Shown: piece after piece, positions 42,779-50,614 of the stretch
How positions within the stretch are numbered: position 1 is the stretch's first letter
How the letters are laid out: every line of letters starts with the position of its first letter
Assembly: GCF_002953255.1 (NCBI RefSeq)
Contig: NZ_CP026498.1
Span: 1,659,291 to 1,723,290, forward strand
Direction of reading: 5' to 3'
Length of the DNA: 64,000 nt
From: Streptomyces sp. CB01881
GTDB lineage: Bacteria > Actinomycetota > Actinomycetes > Streptomycetales > Streptomycetaceae
The notes under the pieces: model-generated
Databases searched by the model: none
What the model saw: the letters and a program-made list of their open reading frames with translations, nothing else
Told to the model about the DNA's origin: nothing
Program-made: the position numbers and the translations under genes

Positions 42779-43372
42779 ATGCGCAAGCTCACCTACTTCG
42801 TCGGCGCCTCCATCGACGGCTTCATCGCCGCACCCGACGGCGGTTTCGACTTCCTCATGCCGTACGTCGAGGGCGAGTTCCTGGAGCACCTCACCACCGA
42901 GTACGCCGACACCCTGCCCACGCCGGGCCGCGCGGCCTTCGGTGTCGCGGACGTGCCCGTCTCCCGCTTCGACACCGTCCTGATGGGCCGCGGCACCTAC
43001 GCCGTGGGGCTGCCCCTCGGCCTCACCAACCCGTACGCCCACCTGCGGCAGATCGTCTTCTCCCGCACGCTGACCAGCCCCGACCCGGCGGTCGAGGTCA
43101 CCGGCGAGGACCCGCTCACCCTGGTGCGCAAGCTCAAGCAGGAGGACGGGCTCGGCATCTGGCTCTGCGGCGGCGCCGAGCTGGCCGGTCAGCTGCTGCC
43201 GGAGGTCGACGAGCTGATCGTCAAGCAGGCCCCGGTCGTGGCCGGCCAAGGCGTCCCGCTCTTCCGCGCCGACTTCGCGCCGCACGGCTTCACCCTGGCC
43301 GACTGCCGCCCGTTCGAGAACGGCATCGTCGTCCTCACCTACGCGAAGCGGACCGGGCCGGCCGCCGGCTGA
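42779..43372 (+). CDS. Dihydrofolate-reductase-like (RibD C-terminal domain) protein
   Basis: This 197-aa protein has the RibD-C/DHFR-like fold: TYFVGASIDGFIA, FDTVLMGRGTYAVGL, KQEDGLGIWLCGGAELAGQLL and VDELIVKQAPVVAGQGVPLF. Relatives reduce pterin- or pyrimidine-like substrates with NADPH; the substrate here is unknown. ATG start at 42779. The last 38 bases overlap the 3' end of the convergent EamA gene. Confidence 0.85.
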   Translation: MRKLTYFVGASIDGFIAAPDGGFDFLMPYVEGEFLEHLTTEYADTLPTPGRAAFGVADVPVSRFDTVLMGRGTYAVGLPLGLTNPYAHLRQIVFSRTLTSPDPAVEVTGEDPLTLVRKLKQEDGLGIWLCGGAELAGQLLPEVDELIVKQAPVVAGQGVPLFRADFAPHGFTLADCRPFENGIVVLTYAKRTGPAAG

Positions 43373-44327
43373 CGCTCACCACCAGACAGACGCCCCCGAC
43401 CACGATCGCCCCACCCAGCAGGGTGGGGCCGGTCAACGGCTCGGCCAGGACCAGCCAGCCCAGCAGGACCGCGACCACCGGGTTCACGTAGGCGTAGGTG
43501 GCGACCAGGGTCAGCGGGGCGGACTGCAACAGCCAGGCGTACGCGGTGAAGCCGACCAGCGAGCCGACCACCACCAGGTACCCGAGTGCCAGCCAGGACC
43601 GCCCGGAGAAGGCGTGCACGTCCAGCCCGTGCTGCTCGCCGCGCGCCAGTCCGATCAGCACGTTGCCCAGGCCGCCCACGAGCATCTGGTAGGCGCTCCC
43701 GGCGAAGACGTTGCCCGGCATCGGGATCCGCTTGGCAGCGAACGAGCCCGCCGCCCAGGTCAGCGTCCCGCCGATGACCGCGATCACCCCGGCCGGCGGG
43801 ATGTCCCCGCTGATCGCGGGCGCGGACAGCACTGCCAGGCCCGCCAGTCCGAGCAGCACGCCCGACAGCTCGACCGGCTTCGGGCGGTCCCCGCCCGCCG
43901 CGGTGAGCAGCACCATCCAGAGCGGGACGACCGCCACCAGCAGTGCGGCCAGGCCGGACGGGATGGAGTTCTCGCCCAGCACCACCAGTCCGTTGCCGCC
44001 GGTCAGCAGCAGCACGCCGACCAGCGCGGAGGAGCCCAGCTGCCGGACGTTCACCCGGAGCCCGGCCCGCCCCTGGCGGAACAGCACGAAGCCGGCCAGC
44101 AGCAGTCCGGCGAAGATGAAGCGCGCCCCGGCGGAGAGGAACGAGGGCATCGTCTCCAGCGCGATCCGGATCGCGAGGTAGGTCGAGCCCCACACCACGT
44201 ACACCACGCCCAGCGCCACCCACACCGCCCCGCCCAGCCGCGCCGACGGGGCCACCGCATCGGCGGGCGTCGCGGCCGACATGGTGGAGGAGGGCTGGGC
44301 GGCCTTCCGCGAGACGGGAGCTGTCAT
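43335..44327 (-). CDS. EamA-family (DMT) transporter
   Basis: This 330-aa protein has ten hydrophobic segments arranged as two EamA repeats, for example YVVWGSTYLAIRIALETMP and VATYAYVNPVVAVLLGWLVLAEP. These carry metabolites or drugs outwards. The start is an ATG at 44327 after AAGGGGG. It overlaps the DHFR-like gene tail to tail by 38 bases. Confidence 0.88.
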   Translation of the reverse strand: MTAPVSRKAAQPSSTMSAATPADAVAPSARLGGAVWVALGVVYVVWGSTYLAIRIALETMPSFLSAGARFIFAGLLLAGFVLFRQGRAGLRVNVRQLGSSALVGVLLLTGGNGLVVLGENSIPSGLAALLVAVVPLWMVLLTAAGGDRPKPVELSGVLLGLAGLAVLSAPAISGDIPPAGVIAVIGGTLTWAAGSFAAKRIPMPGNVFAGSAYQMLVGGLGNVLIGLARGEQHGLDVHAFSGRSWLALGYLVVVGSLVGFTAYAWLLQSAPLTLVATYAYVNPVVAVLLGWLVLAEPLTGPTLLGGAIVVGGVCLVVSVSRRPARSASRR

Positions 44328-44569
44328 GGGTGTCCCCCTTGGACGGTGCTGGCGGTTCACCCGCCATGACAGCGCATCAGCGGGTCCGCGCGCCAGTGGG
44401 TATCACCAGGCGATCGCCGCAGGCGTTACGGTGGGCGCCCCTCGGCCGGTGGAACGGCGCCGGGCCGCCGCGGCCGCTGCCACGACGGCCGGGGACGACC
44501 GACCACCGACCGCCGACGACCGCCGACGACCCCGACCACCGACGGATGTCGGATTCCAGGAGGTGCCCA

Positions 44570-45055
44570 GTGCCCGCCGAACCAGCCGACGGCCCCGCCG
44601 ACGACGACGCCGACGACGACGCGCTGCCGTTCTTCGTCTACGGCACGCTCCGCACCGGCGGCCACAACCACGCCTTCCACCTCGCCGGGCGCTGCGCCGA
44701 CGTCCGGCCCGCGGTGCTCCCCGGCGCCGCACTGCACGACGGCCCCGGCTTCCCGTTCGCCGTGCCGGACGCGACGCCCGGACGCCAGGTCGTCGGCGAG
44801 CTGATCACCGTGCGCCCCGGCGCGTACGGCCCCGCACTCGCCGCGCTCGACCTGCTGGAGGACTGCCGGGCGGACGGCACCGGCGAGTACGTGCGACAAC
44901 GGCTGACCGTCCGGACGGCGGGCGGCGGGACGCGCGAGGCCTGGGTCTACCTGGCCGGCCCCGCCGTCGCCGCCCGCCTGCGCGCCCACCCGGCACTCAT
45001 CCCGTCCGGGGACTGGGTGCACCGGCAGCGGCGAGGACCCGCCGACGGGCCCTGA
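44570..45055 (+). CDS. Gamma-glutamylcyclotransferase-like (GGCT) protein
   Basis: This 161-aa AIG2/GGCT-fold protein has the loop FVYGTLRTGGHNH that binds the gamma-glutamyl group, then GFPFAVPDATPG, GELITVRPGAY and LDLLEDC with the general-base acidic residue. It probably cleaves gamma-glutamyl or related amines. A GTG at 44570 with CCAGGAGG is the best start. A 24-bp repeat array follows its stop. Confidence 0.85.
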   Translation: MPAEPADGPADDDADDDALPFFVYGTLRTGGHNHAFHLAGRCADVRPAVLPGAALHDGPGFPFAVPDATPGRQVVGELITVRPGAYGPALAALDLLEDCRADGTGEYVRQRLTVRTAGGGTREAWVYLAGPAVAARLRAHPALIPSGDWVHRQRRGPADGP

Positions 45056-45060
45056 GCACG

Positions 45061-45204
45061 GCGGGGCGCCGGGACACCGGTGCGGCGGGGCGCCGGGACA
45101 CCGGTGCGGAGAGCCGTGAGGACATCGGCCCGGAGGGTCGTGAGGACACCGGAGGGCAGGAGCACCGGCACACCGGCGGACGGCGATATGTCGACACCGC
45201 GCCG
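45061..45204 (+). repeat. Six 24-bp tandem repeats after the GGCT gene
   Basis: Six units of exactly 24 bp run from 45061 to 45204. Bases 13-20 of each read GACACCGG, GACACCGG, GACATCGG, GACACCGG, CACACCGG and GACACCGC. Units 1 and 2 are identical; later units diverge elsewhere. The period is a multiple of three, so open frames give 8-residue repeats on both strands, but no start or ribosome site supports translation. The remaining bases to 45387 hold the cobL promoter. Confidence 0.85.
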
Positions 45205-45387
45205 CTGCGCCGGGGCGCCGCCCGCAGGACGCCGCCCCGGTCCCGCCGGGCGTGCACCCTGGCCAGGAGCCCGCCGCGTACCGCCAGGTAGGCTGCGGCT
45301 GCCCGCACGGACGACCGGCGGACTGGCGGTCGTCCACCGCCGCGCGGGCACCGAACCACGCCTTGCCGACCAACGAGGAGCCTCCCG

Positions 45388-46728
45388 GTGCCCGAGCTGC
45401 CACCCCCGATCACCGTCGTCGGGATCGGGGCCGACGGTTGGTCCGGCCTGGCCGGCACCTCGCGGGCGGCCCTGCGCGAGGCCGAGGTGGTGATCGGCGG
45501 GCCGCGCCAGCTCGCCCTGCTCCCCGCCGACGAGGTCGCCGCCGCACGGGTGCCCTGGCCGTCCCCGCTGCGCCCGGCCGTCCCCGGGCTGCTCGCCGAA
45601 CACGCCGGCCGCCGGGTCGCGGTGCTGGCCAGCGGCGACCCGATGTTCTACGGCATCGGCCGCACCCTCGCCGAGGCCCTCACCGGAACGCCCGCCGGGA
45701 CCCCGACCGGGGCGCCCGCCGAAGACCCCGCCGCCGACCTCGCCGGATCCGCCGACGCCGGGCGCCTGCGCGTGCTGCCGCACCCCTCCTCCGTCTCCTA
45801 CGCCTGCGCCCGGCTCGGCTGGCCCCTGGAGACCACCGAGGTGGTGAGCCTGGTCGGCCGCCCCCTCGACACCCTGGCGCTCGCCCTGCACCCCGGCCGC
45901 CGGCTGCTCGTCCTCAGCGCCGGCGCCGCGACACCCTCAGCCGTCGCCGCGCTGCTCACCGCCCGCGGCTTCGGCGCCGCCCGGCTCCGGGTGCTGGAAC
46001 AGCTCGGCGGCCCCGGCGAACGGCACCTGGAGGGCCCGGCGGACGGCTGGCCGCACCCGGCCGGCGACCCGCTCAACGTCATCGCGGCCGAGCTCGGCCC
46101 CGGCCCGCGGACCTCGCTCGTCCCTGGCCTGCCGGACGACGCGTACGAGAGCGACGGCCAGCTGACCAAGCGCCACGTCCGCGCCGCCACCCTCGCCACC
46201 CTCGCCCCCGCGCCCGGCGAACTGCTCTGGGACATCGGCGGCGGCTCCGGCTCGATCGCGATCGAGTGGCTGCGCGCGCACCGCGAGAACCGGGCCGTCA
46301 CCGTCGAGCGCGACCCCGTCCGGGCCGCCCGCATCTCCCGCAACGCCGCCGCACTCGGCGTGCCCCGGCTGGACGTGGTCACCGGAGCGGCGCCCGCCGC
46401 GCTGGCCGGACTCCCGGTCCCCGACGCGGTGTTCATCGGCGGCGGCCTCACCGCGCCCGGCCTGCTGGACACCTGCTGGGCGGCGCTGCCGCCGGGCGGC
46501 CGGCTGGTCGCCAACACCGTGACCCTGGAGTCCGAGGCCCTGCTCACCGAGTGGTACCGGCGGCACGGCGGCGAACTGCTGCGCCTGGCCGTCGCCCACG
46601 CCGTCCCGGTCGGCGGCTTCACCGGCTGGCGCCAGGCGATGCCGGTCACCCAGTGGTCCGCCGTCAAACCCCCCGCCGAAGCCGCCAGGCCCACCACCGC
46701 CGCCCTCGTCGAACAGGAACCCTCGTGA
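45388..46728 (+). CDS. cobL: Precorrin-6Y C5,15-methyltransferase (decarboxylating), CbiE-CbiT fusion
   Basis: This 446-aa two-domain enzyme methylates C5 and C15 of precorrin-6Y and removes the C12 acetate carboxyl. Domain 1 (CbiE) is a tetrapyrrole methyltransferase with VVGIGADGWSGL and VLASGDPMFYGIG. Domain 2 (CbiT) has DIGGGSGSIAIEWLR and DAVFIGGGLTAPG. A Pro/Ala/Thr-rich insert lies near residues 95-125. The start is a GTG with GAGGAG 7 bases upstream. It overlaps cobM by GTGA. Confidence 0.95.
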   Translation: MPELPPPITVVGIGADGWSGLAGTSRAALREAEVVIGGPRQLALLPADEVAAARVPWPSPLRPAVPGLLAEHAGRRVAVLASGDPMFYGIGRTLAEALTGTPAGTPTGAPAEDPAADLAGSADAGRLRVLPHPSSVSYACARLGWPLETTEVVSLVGRPLDTLALALHPGRRLLVLSAGAATPSAVAALLTARGFGAARLRVLEQLGGPGERHLEGPADGWPHPAGDPLNVIAAELGPGPRTSLVPGLPDDAYESDGQLTKRHVRAATLATLAPAPGELLWDIGGGSGSIAIEWLRAHRENRAVTVERDPVRAARISRNAAALGVPRLDVVTGAAPAALAGLPVPDAVFIGGGLTAPGLLDTCWAALPPGGRLVANTVTLESEALLTEWYRRHGGELLRLAVAHAVPVGGFTGWRQAMPVTQWSAVKPPAEAARPTTAALVEQEPS

Positions 46729-47486
46729 CCGTCCACTTCATCGGAGCCGGCCCGGGCGCCGCCGACCTGATCACCCTGCGCGGCGCGCGCATCCTGGCCC
46801 GCGCCGAGGTCTGCCTCTACGCCGGCAGCCTGGTGCCGCGCGAGCTGCTGGACGAGTGCCCGCCCGGCGCCCGGCTGGTCGACACCGCCCGGCTCACCCT
46901 GGACCAGATCGTCGCCGAGCTGGTCGCCGCGCACGAGGCCGGCCAGGACGTGGCCCGGCTGCACTCCGGCGACCCGTCCGTGTTCAGCGCCGTCGCCGAG
47001 CAGATGCGCCGCCTCGACGCGGCCGGTGTCCCGTACGAGGTCGTCCCGGGCGTCCCCGCCTTCGCCGCCGCCGCGGCCGCGCTCAAGCGGGAGCTGACCG
47101 TGCCGACCGTCGGCCAGACCGTCATCCTCACCCGGATCGCCAAGCGCGCCACCCCGATGCCCGAGGGCGAGGACCTCGCCACCCTCGGCCGCAGCGGCGC
47201 CCTGCTGGTGCTGCACCTGGCCGCCGGATACGTGGACGACGTCGTCGAGCAGTTGCTCCCGCACTACGGCGCCGACTGCCCGGCCGCGGTGGTGGCGATG
47301 GCCAGCCGCCCGGACGAGCTGGTGCTGCGCGGCACCGTCGGCACCATCGCCGGGCAGCTCAAGGCCTCGGGCGTGGCCCGCACCGCAGTGATCATCGTGG
47401 GCCGGACGCTGGCCGCCGAGCAGTTCCGCGACAGCCACCTCTACTCGGCGGACCGCGAGCGCCCGCACGAGCCCTGCGGGGCCTGA
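46725..47486 (+). CDS. cobM: Precorrin-4 C11-methyltransferase
   Basis: This 253-aa tetrapyrrole methyltransferase has TVHFIGAGPGAADLITLRGA, ARLHSGDPSVFSAVAEQM, YEVVPGVPAFAAAAAALKRE and RIAKRATPMPEGEDLATL, which is diagnostic for CobM/CbiF. It adds the C11 methyl group to the corrin ring. Its GTG start shares bases with the cobL stop, and its TGA shares an A with the cobK ATG. Confidence 0.95.
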   Translation: MTVHFIGAGPGAADLITLRGARILARAEVCLYAGSLVPRELLDECPPGARLVDTARLTLDQIVAELVAAHEAGQDVARLHSGDPSVFSAVAEQMRRLDAAGVPYEVVPGVPAFAAAAAALKRELTVPTVGQTVILTRIAKRATPMPEGEDLATLGRSGALLVLHLAAGYVDDVVEQLLPHYGADCPAAVVAMASRPDELVLRGTVGTIAGQLKASGVARTAVIIVGRTLAAEQFRDSHLYSADRERPHEPCGA

Positions 47487-48238
47487 TGGCGCACGTCCTG
47501 GTCCTCGGCGGGACGACGGAGGCGCGGACCCTGGCGGCCGCCCTGGCCGGCCGCCCGGGCCTGCGGGTCACCAGCTCGCTGGCCGGGCGGGTCGCCGAGC
47601 CGCGGCTGCCGGCGGGCGAGGTCCGGATCGGCGGCTTCGGCGGGCCCGACGGGCTCGCCGCCTGGCTGCGCGACCACGAGGTCGACGCCTTCGTGGACGC
47701 CACCCACCCTTTCGCGGCCGTGATGTCGCGCAACGCCGCCCTCGCCGCCGCCGCGACCGGCGTTCCGCTGCTGGCACTGCGCCGCCCCGGCTGGACACCG
47801 GTCGACGGGGACCGCTGGCACCCGGTCGCCTCGCTGGACGAGGCGGCCGCCGCGCTGCCCGCCCTGGGCCGCCGGGTCTTCCTCACCACCGGCCGGCAGG
47901 GCATCGGCTCCTTCGCCCACCTCGACGGCCTGCACTTCCTGGCCCGCTCGGTCGACCCGCCCGAGCCCCCGGTGCCCGCGGCCCTCGACGTCCTGCTCGA
48001 CCGCGGCCCGTTCACCCTGGACGGCGAGCGGGCGCTGCTGCGCGAGCACCGGATCGACGTGGTGGTCACCAAGGACAGCGGCGGCGCCGCCACCGCCCCC
48101 AAGCTGACCGCCGCCCGCGAACTCGGCCTGCCGGTCGTGGTCGTGGAACGCCCGCCGCTGCCGGCCGGCGTGCCGGCGGCCGGGTCGGTACCGGCGGCGC
48201 TGGACTGGCTGGCCGGGTACGGCACCGCCCCTCGGTGA
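47486..48238 (+). CDS. cobK: Precorrin-6A reductase
   Basis: This 250-aa CobK/CbiJ protein reduces precorrin-6A to 6B with NADPH. It has VLVLGGTTEARTLAAAL at the N-terminus, the cofactor-side VDATHPFAAVMSRNAA and VFLTTGRQGIGSF, and VVTKDSGGAATAPKLTAARE near the end. Its ATG overlaps the cobM TGA (TGATG). It is the last gene of the plus-strand corrin block. Confidence 0.95.
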   Translation: MAHVLVLGGTTEARTLAAALAGRPGLRVTSSLAGRVAEPRLPAGEVRIGGFGGPDGLAAWLRDHEVDAFVDATHPFAAVMSRNAALAAAATGVPLLALRRPGWTPVDGDRWHPVASLDEAAAALPALGRRVFLTTGRQGIGSFAHLDGLHFLARSVDPPEPPVPAALDVLLDRGPFTLDGERALLREHRIDVVVTKDSGGAATAPKLTAARELGLPVVVVERPPLPAGVPAAGSVPAALDWLAGYGTAPR

Positions 48239-48278
48239 TTCCGCGGTGCCGCGCGCCCGGCGCTGCCATCATGGGGCG

Positions 48279-48782
48279 ATGGACAGCAACCAGCGCACCC
48301 CGACCCTGCAGACCGCCGACGAACGCGCCACCCTGGTCAGCTTCCTGGACTTCCAGCGCGACACGCTCGCGATGAAGTGCGCCGGCCTGAGCACCGAGCA
48401 GCTCCGCAGCCGTGTCCTCCAGCCCTCCGGGCTCTCGCTGCTCGGGCTGGTCCGCCACCTCGCCGAGGTGGAGCGCGGCTGGTTCCGCAACGTCTTCGAC
48501 GACGAGGGGCGCCCCGGCTTCTGGAAGCACCCGGACGGCAGCTTCGCGGAGTTCGACGTGGAGACCGCCGACCCGGACGAGGCCTTCGCCGTCTGGCGCG
48601 GCGAGTGCGACCACGCGCGGGAACTCGTCGCCGCGGCCGAGTCGTTGGACGTTACCGGACACCACGGCGAGGAGGCGTTCTCGCTCCGCTGGATCCTCAC
48701 CCACATGATCGAGGAGTACGCCCGCCACAACGGCCACGCCGACCTGCTGCGCGAGCACCTCGACGGCGAGACCGGGGAGTAG
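48279..48782 (+). CDS. DinB-family protein (DUF664-like)
   Basis: This 167-aa four-helix DinB-like protein has SGLSLLGLVRHLAEVERGWFRN with metal-ligand His, and SLRWILTHMIEEYARHNGHADLLRE with two more His. Such proteins are often thiol-dependent transferases or have no known role. A paralogue of the same length lies at 63185-63688. A coding-like extension continues in the same frame after its TAG. Confidence 0.85.
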   Translation: MDSNQRTPTLQTADERATLVSFLDFQRDTLAMKCAGLSTEQLRSRVLQPSGLSLLGLVRHLAEVERGWFRNVFDDEGRPGFWKHPDGSFAEFDVETADPDEAFAVWRGECDHARELVAAAESLDVTGHHGEEAFSLRWILTHMIEEYARHNGHADLLREHLDGETGE

Positions 48783-48944
48783 CCGGTCGCCCAGGCCCTG
48801 GTCGAGCTCGGCCACGAGGCCGGTCCCGCCGTCGGGTTGGTCCGCGAGCGGCGCTCGCCGTTCGCACTCGACAACCCGCTGTTCGTGGAGTACCTGACCA
48901 CCGGGCTGGACGCCGCACGACTACTGGCCGGCCTCGACGGGTGA
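48783..48944 (+). pseudogene. Short coding remnant in frame after the DinB stop
   Basis: Directly after the TAG of the DinB gene, the same frame runs on for 53 codons with protein-like composition ([47 protein letters not shown]) to a TGA. It has no start codon or ribosome site. It may be the 3' end of a gene lost by deletion, or a domain cut off by a recent nonsense mutation. I do not recognise the family. Confidence 0.4.
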
Positions 48945-48969
48945 GGCCGGCCGGCAGTGTGACGATCCG

Positions 48970-50511
48970 TCAGATGTCGCGGAAGGTCTCGATCTGGGCG
49001 CCGATCGAGTTGAGGCGCTCGGCGAGGTCCTCGTAGCCGCGGTTGATGACGTAGACGTTGCGCAGCACCGAGGTGCCCTTGGCGGCGAGCATCGCGAGCA
49101 GGATGACGACCGCCGGGCGCAGGGCCGGCGGGCACACCATCTCGGCGGCGCGCCAGCGGGTCGGGCCCTGGACGAGGACGCGGTGCGGGTCGAGGAGCTT
49201 GATGTCCGCGCCGAGCCGGGTGAGTTCGGTGAGGTAGATGGCGCGGTTGTCGTAGACCCAGTCGTGGATCATCGTGGTGCCGTGGGCGGCCGCGGCGATC
49301 GCGGCGAAGAACGGCACGTTGTCGATGTTGATGCCGGGGAACGGCATCGGGTGGATGGTGTCGATCGGCGCGGTCAGCTTGGAGGGCCGGACGGTGAGGT
49401 CGACCAGCCGGGTGTAGCCGTTGTGGGCCCGGTACTCGGGGGTGCGGTCGTAGTCGAGGCCCATCCCCTCCAGCACCGCGAGCTCGATCTCCAGGAACTC
49501 GATCGGCACCCGGCGGATCGTCAGCTCGGAGGAGGTGACGACGGCGGCGGCGAGCAGGCTCATCGCCTCGACCGGGTCCTCGGCGGGCGTGTAGTCGACG
49601 TCGCAGGTGATCTCGGGAACGCCGTGCACGGTGAGGGTGGTGGTGCCGATGCCCTCGATCTTCACGCCCAGCCGCTCCAGGAAGAAGCAGAGGTCCTGGA
49701 CCATGTAGTTGGGGGAGGCGTTGCGGATGACGCTGACGCCGTCGTGCCGGGCGGCGGCGAGCAGGGCGTTCTCGGTGACGGTGTCGCCGCGCTCGGTCAG
49801 CACGATGGGCCGGTCCATCGGCGCGCCGGGCTGCACGGAGGCGTGGTAGGCGCCGGCGGTGGTGGCGACCTCCAGGCCGAAGCGGCGCAGCGCGGTGAGG
49901 TGCGGCTGGACGGTGCGGGTGCCGAGGTCGCAGCCGCCGGCGTACGGGATGGCGAAGCGGTCGGCGCGGTGCATCAGCGGGCCGAGGAACATCAGCACGC
50001 TGCGGGTGCGGCGGGCGGCCTCGACGTCCATGGCGGCCAGGTCGAGTTCGGCGGGCGGGGTGAGTTCGAGGTCCCGGCCGTCGTTGGTCCAGCGGCTCTT
50101 GACGCCGATGCTGGTGAGCACTTCGAGGATGCGGTAGACCTCTTCGATCCGGGCGACCTGGCGGATCGTGGTGCGGCCGGTGGTCAGCAGCGAGGCGCAG
50201 AGGATCGCCACGCAGGCGTTCTTGCTGCTGCGGACGTCGATCGCGCCGGAGAGGCGGGTGCCGCCGGCGACCCGCAGGTGCATCGGGCCGGCGTAGCCGA
50301 GGGAGACGATCTCGCTGTCGAGCGCCTCGCCGATGCGGGCGATCATCTCAAGGCTGACGTTCTGCTTGCCCTGTTCGATGCGGTTGACCGCGCTCTGGCT
50401 GGTGCCGAGGGCTTCGCCGAGCTGAGCCTGGGACCAACCACGGTGCTGACGCGCGGTACGGATGAGGGTGCCGATACGGGTGAGGTAGTCGCCTGTCACC
50501 CGGCAGACCAT
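48970..50511 (-). CDS. XRE-type HTH fused to a MurA-like enolpyruvyl transferase
   Basis: This 513-aa protein has an N-terminal Cro/CI-type helix-turn-helix (residues 9-65: RGWSQAQLGEALGTSQSAVN) followed by a full UDP-GlcNAc enolpyruvyltransferase fold. MurA features are SSKNACVAIL (K97, N98), YAGGCDLGTR with Cys194 in the catalytic loop, and ALRPAVVILLAML near the end. MurA makes UDP-GlcNAc-enolpyruvate, the first step of peptidoglycan synthesis. The loop differs from the usual PGGCxIG, so activity on another UDP-sugar is possible. ATG at 50511, or a GTG 12 bases later. A palindrome abuts the start. Confidence 0.88.
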   Translation of the reverse strand: MVCRVTGDYLTRIGTLIRTARQHRGWSQAQLGEALGTSQSAVNRIEQGKQNVSLEMIARIGEALDSEIVSLGYAGPMHLRVAGGTRLSGAIDVRSSKNACVAILCASLLTTGRTTIRQVARIEEVYRILEVLTSIGVKSRWTNDGRDLELTPPAELDLAAMDVEAARRTRSVLMFLGPLMHRADRFAIPYAGGCDLGTRTVQPHLTALRRFGLEVATTAGAYHASVQPGAPMDRPIVLTERGDTVTENALLAAARHDGVSVIRNASPNYMVQDLCFFLERLGVKIEGIGTTTLTVHGVPEITCDVDYTPAEDPVEAMSLLAAAVVTSSELTIRRVPIEFLEIELAVLEGMGLDYDRTPEYRAHNGYTRLVDLTVRPSKLTAPIDTIHPMPFPGINIDNVPFFAAIAAAAHGTTMIHDWVYDNRAIYLTELTRLGADIKLLDPHRVLVQGPTRWRAAEMVCPPALRPAVVILLAMLAAKGTSVLRNVYVINRGYEDLAERLNSIGAQIETFRDI

Positions 50512-50528
50512 ATCTCATGGTTGAGATA
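50511..50528. promoter_or_regulatory. Perfect palindrome at the XRE-MurA start
   Basis: TATCTCA-TGGT-TGAGATA has perfect 7-bp arms and a 4-base spacer. Its left end touches the ATG of the HTH-MurA gene. AT-rich symmetry at this spot fits autoregulation by the XRE domain. If it overlaps the -10 region, the messenger would start very near the start codon. Confidence 0.65.
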
Positions 50529-50614
50529 GCACCAGAACCTGGCCCGCACCTTGCACCACTTTTGTCCGATTCTCACCTCGTATGGGCGTCAGATCTTCAC
50601 ATCACAGCAACGGT

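Noticed and set aside
45061..45204. The 24-bp array as a CRISPR
   Set aside because: Units are contiguous, without spacers, diverge along the array, and no cas genes are present.
45205..45387. A cobalamin riboswitch upstream of cobL
   Set aside because: I looked for the GCAA/CCACTGTGA core and B12 box as seen before cobN and found neither.
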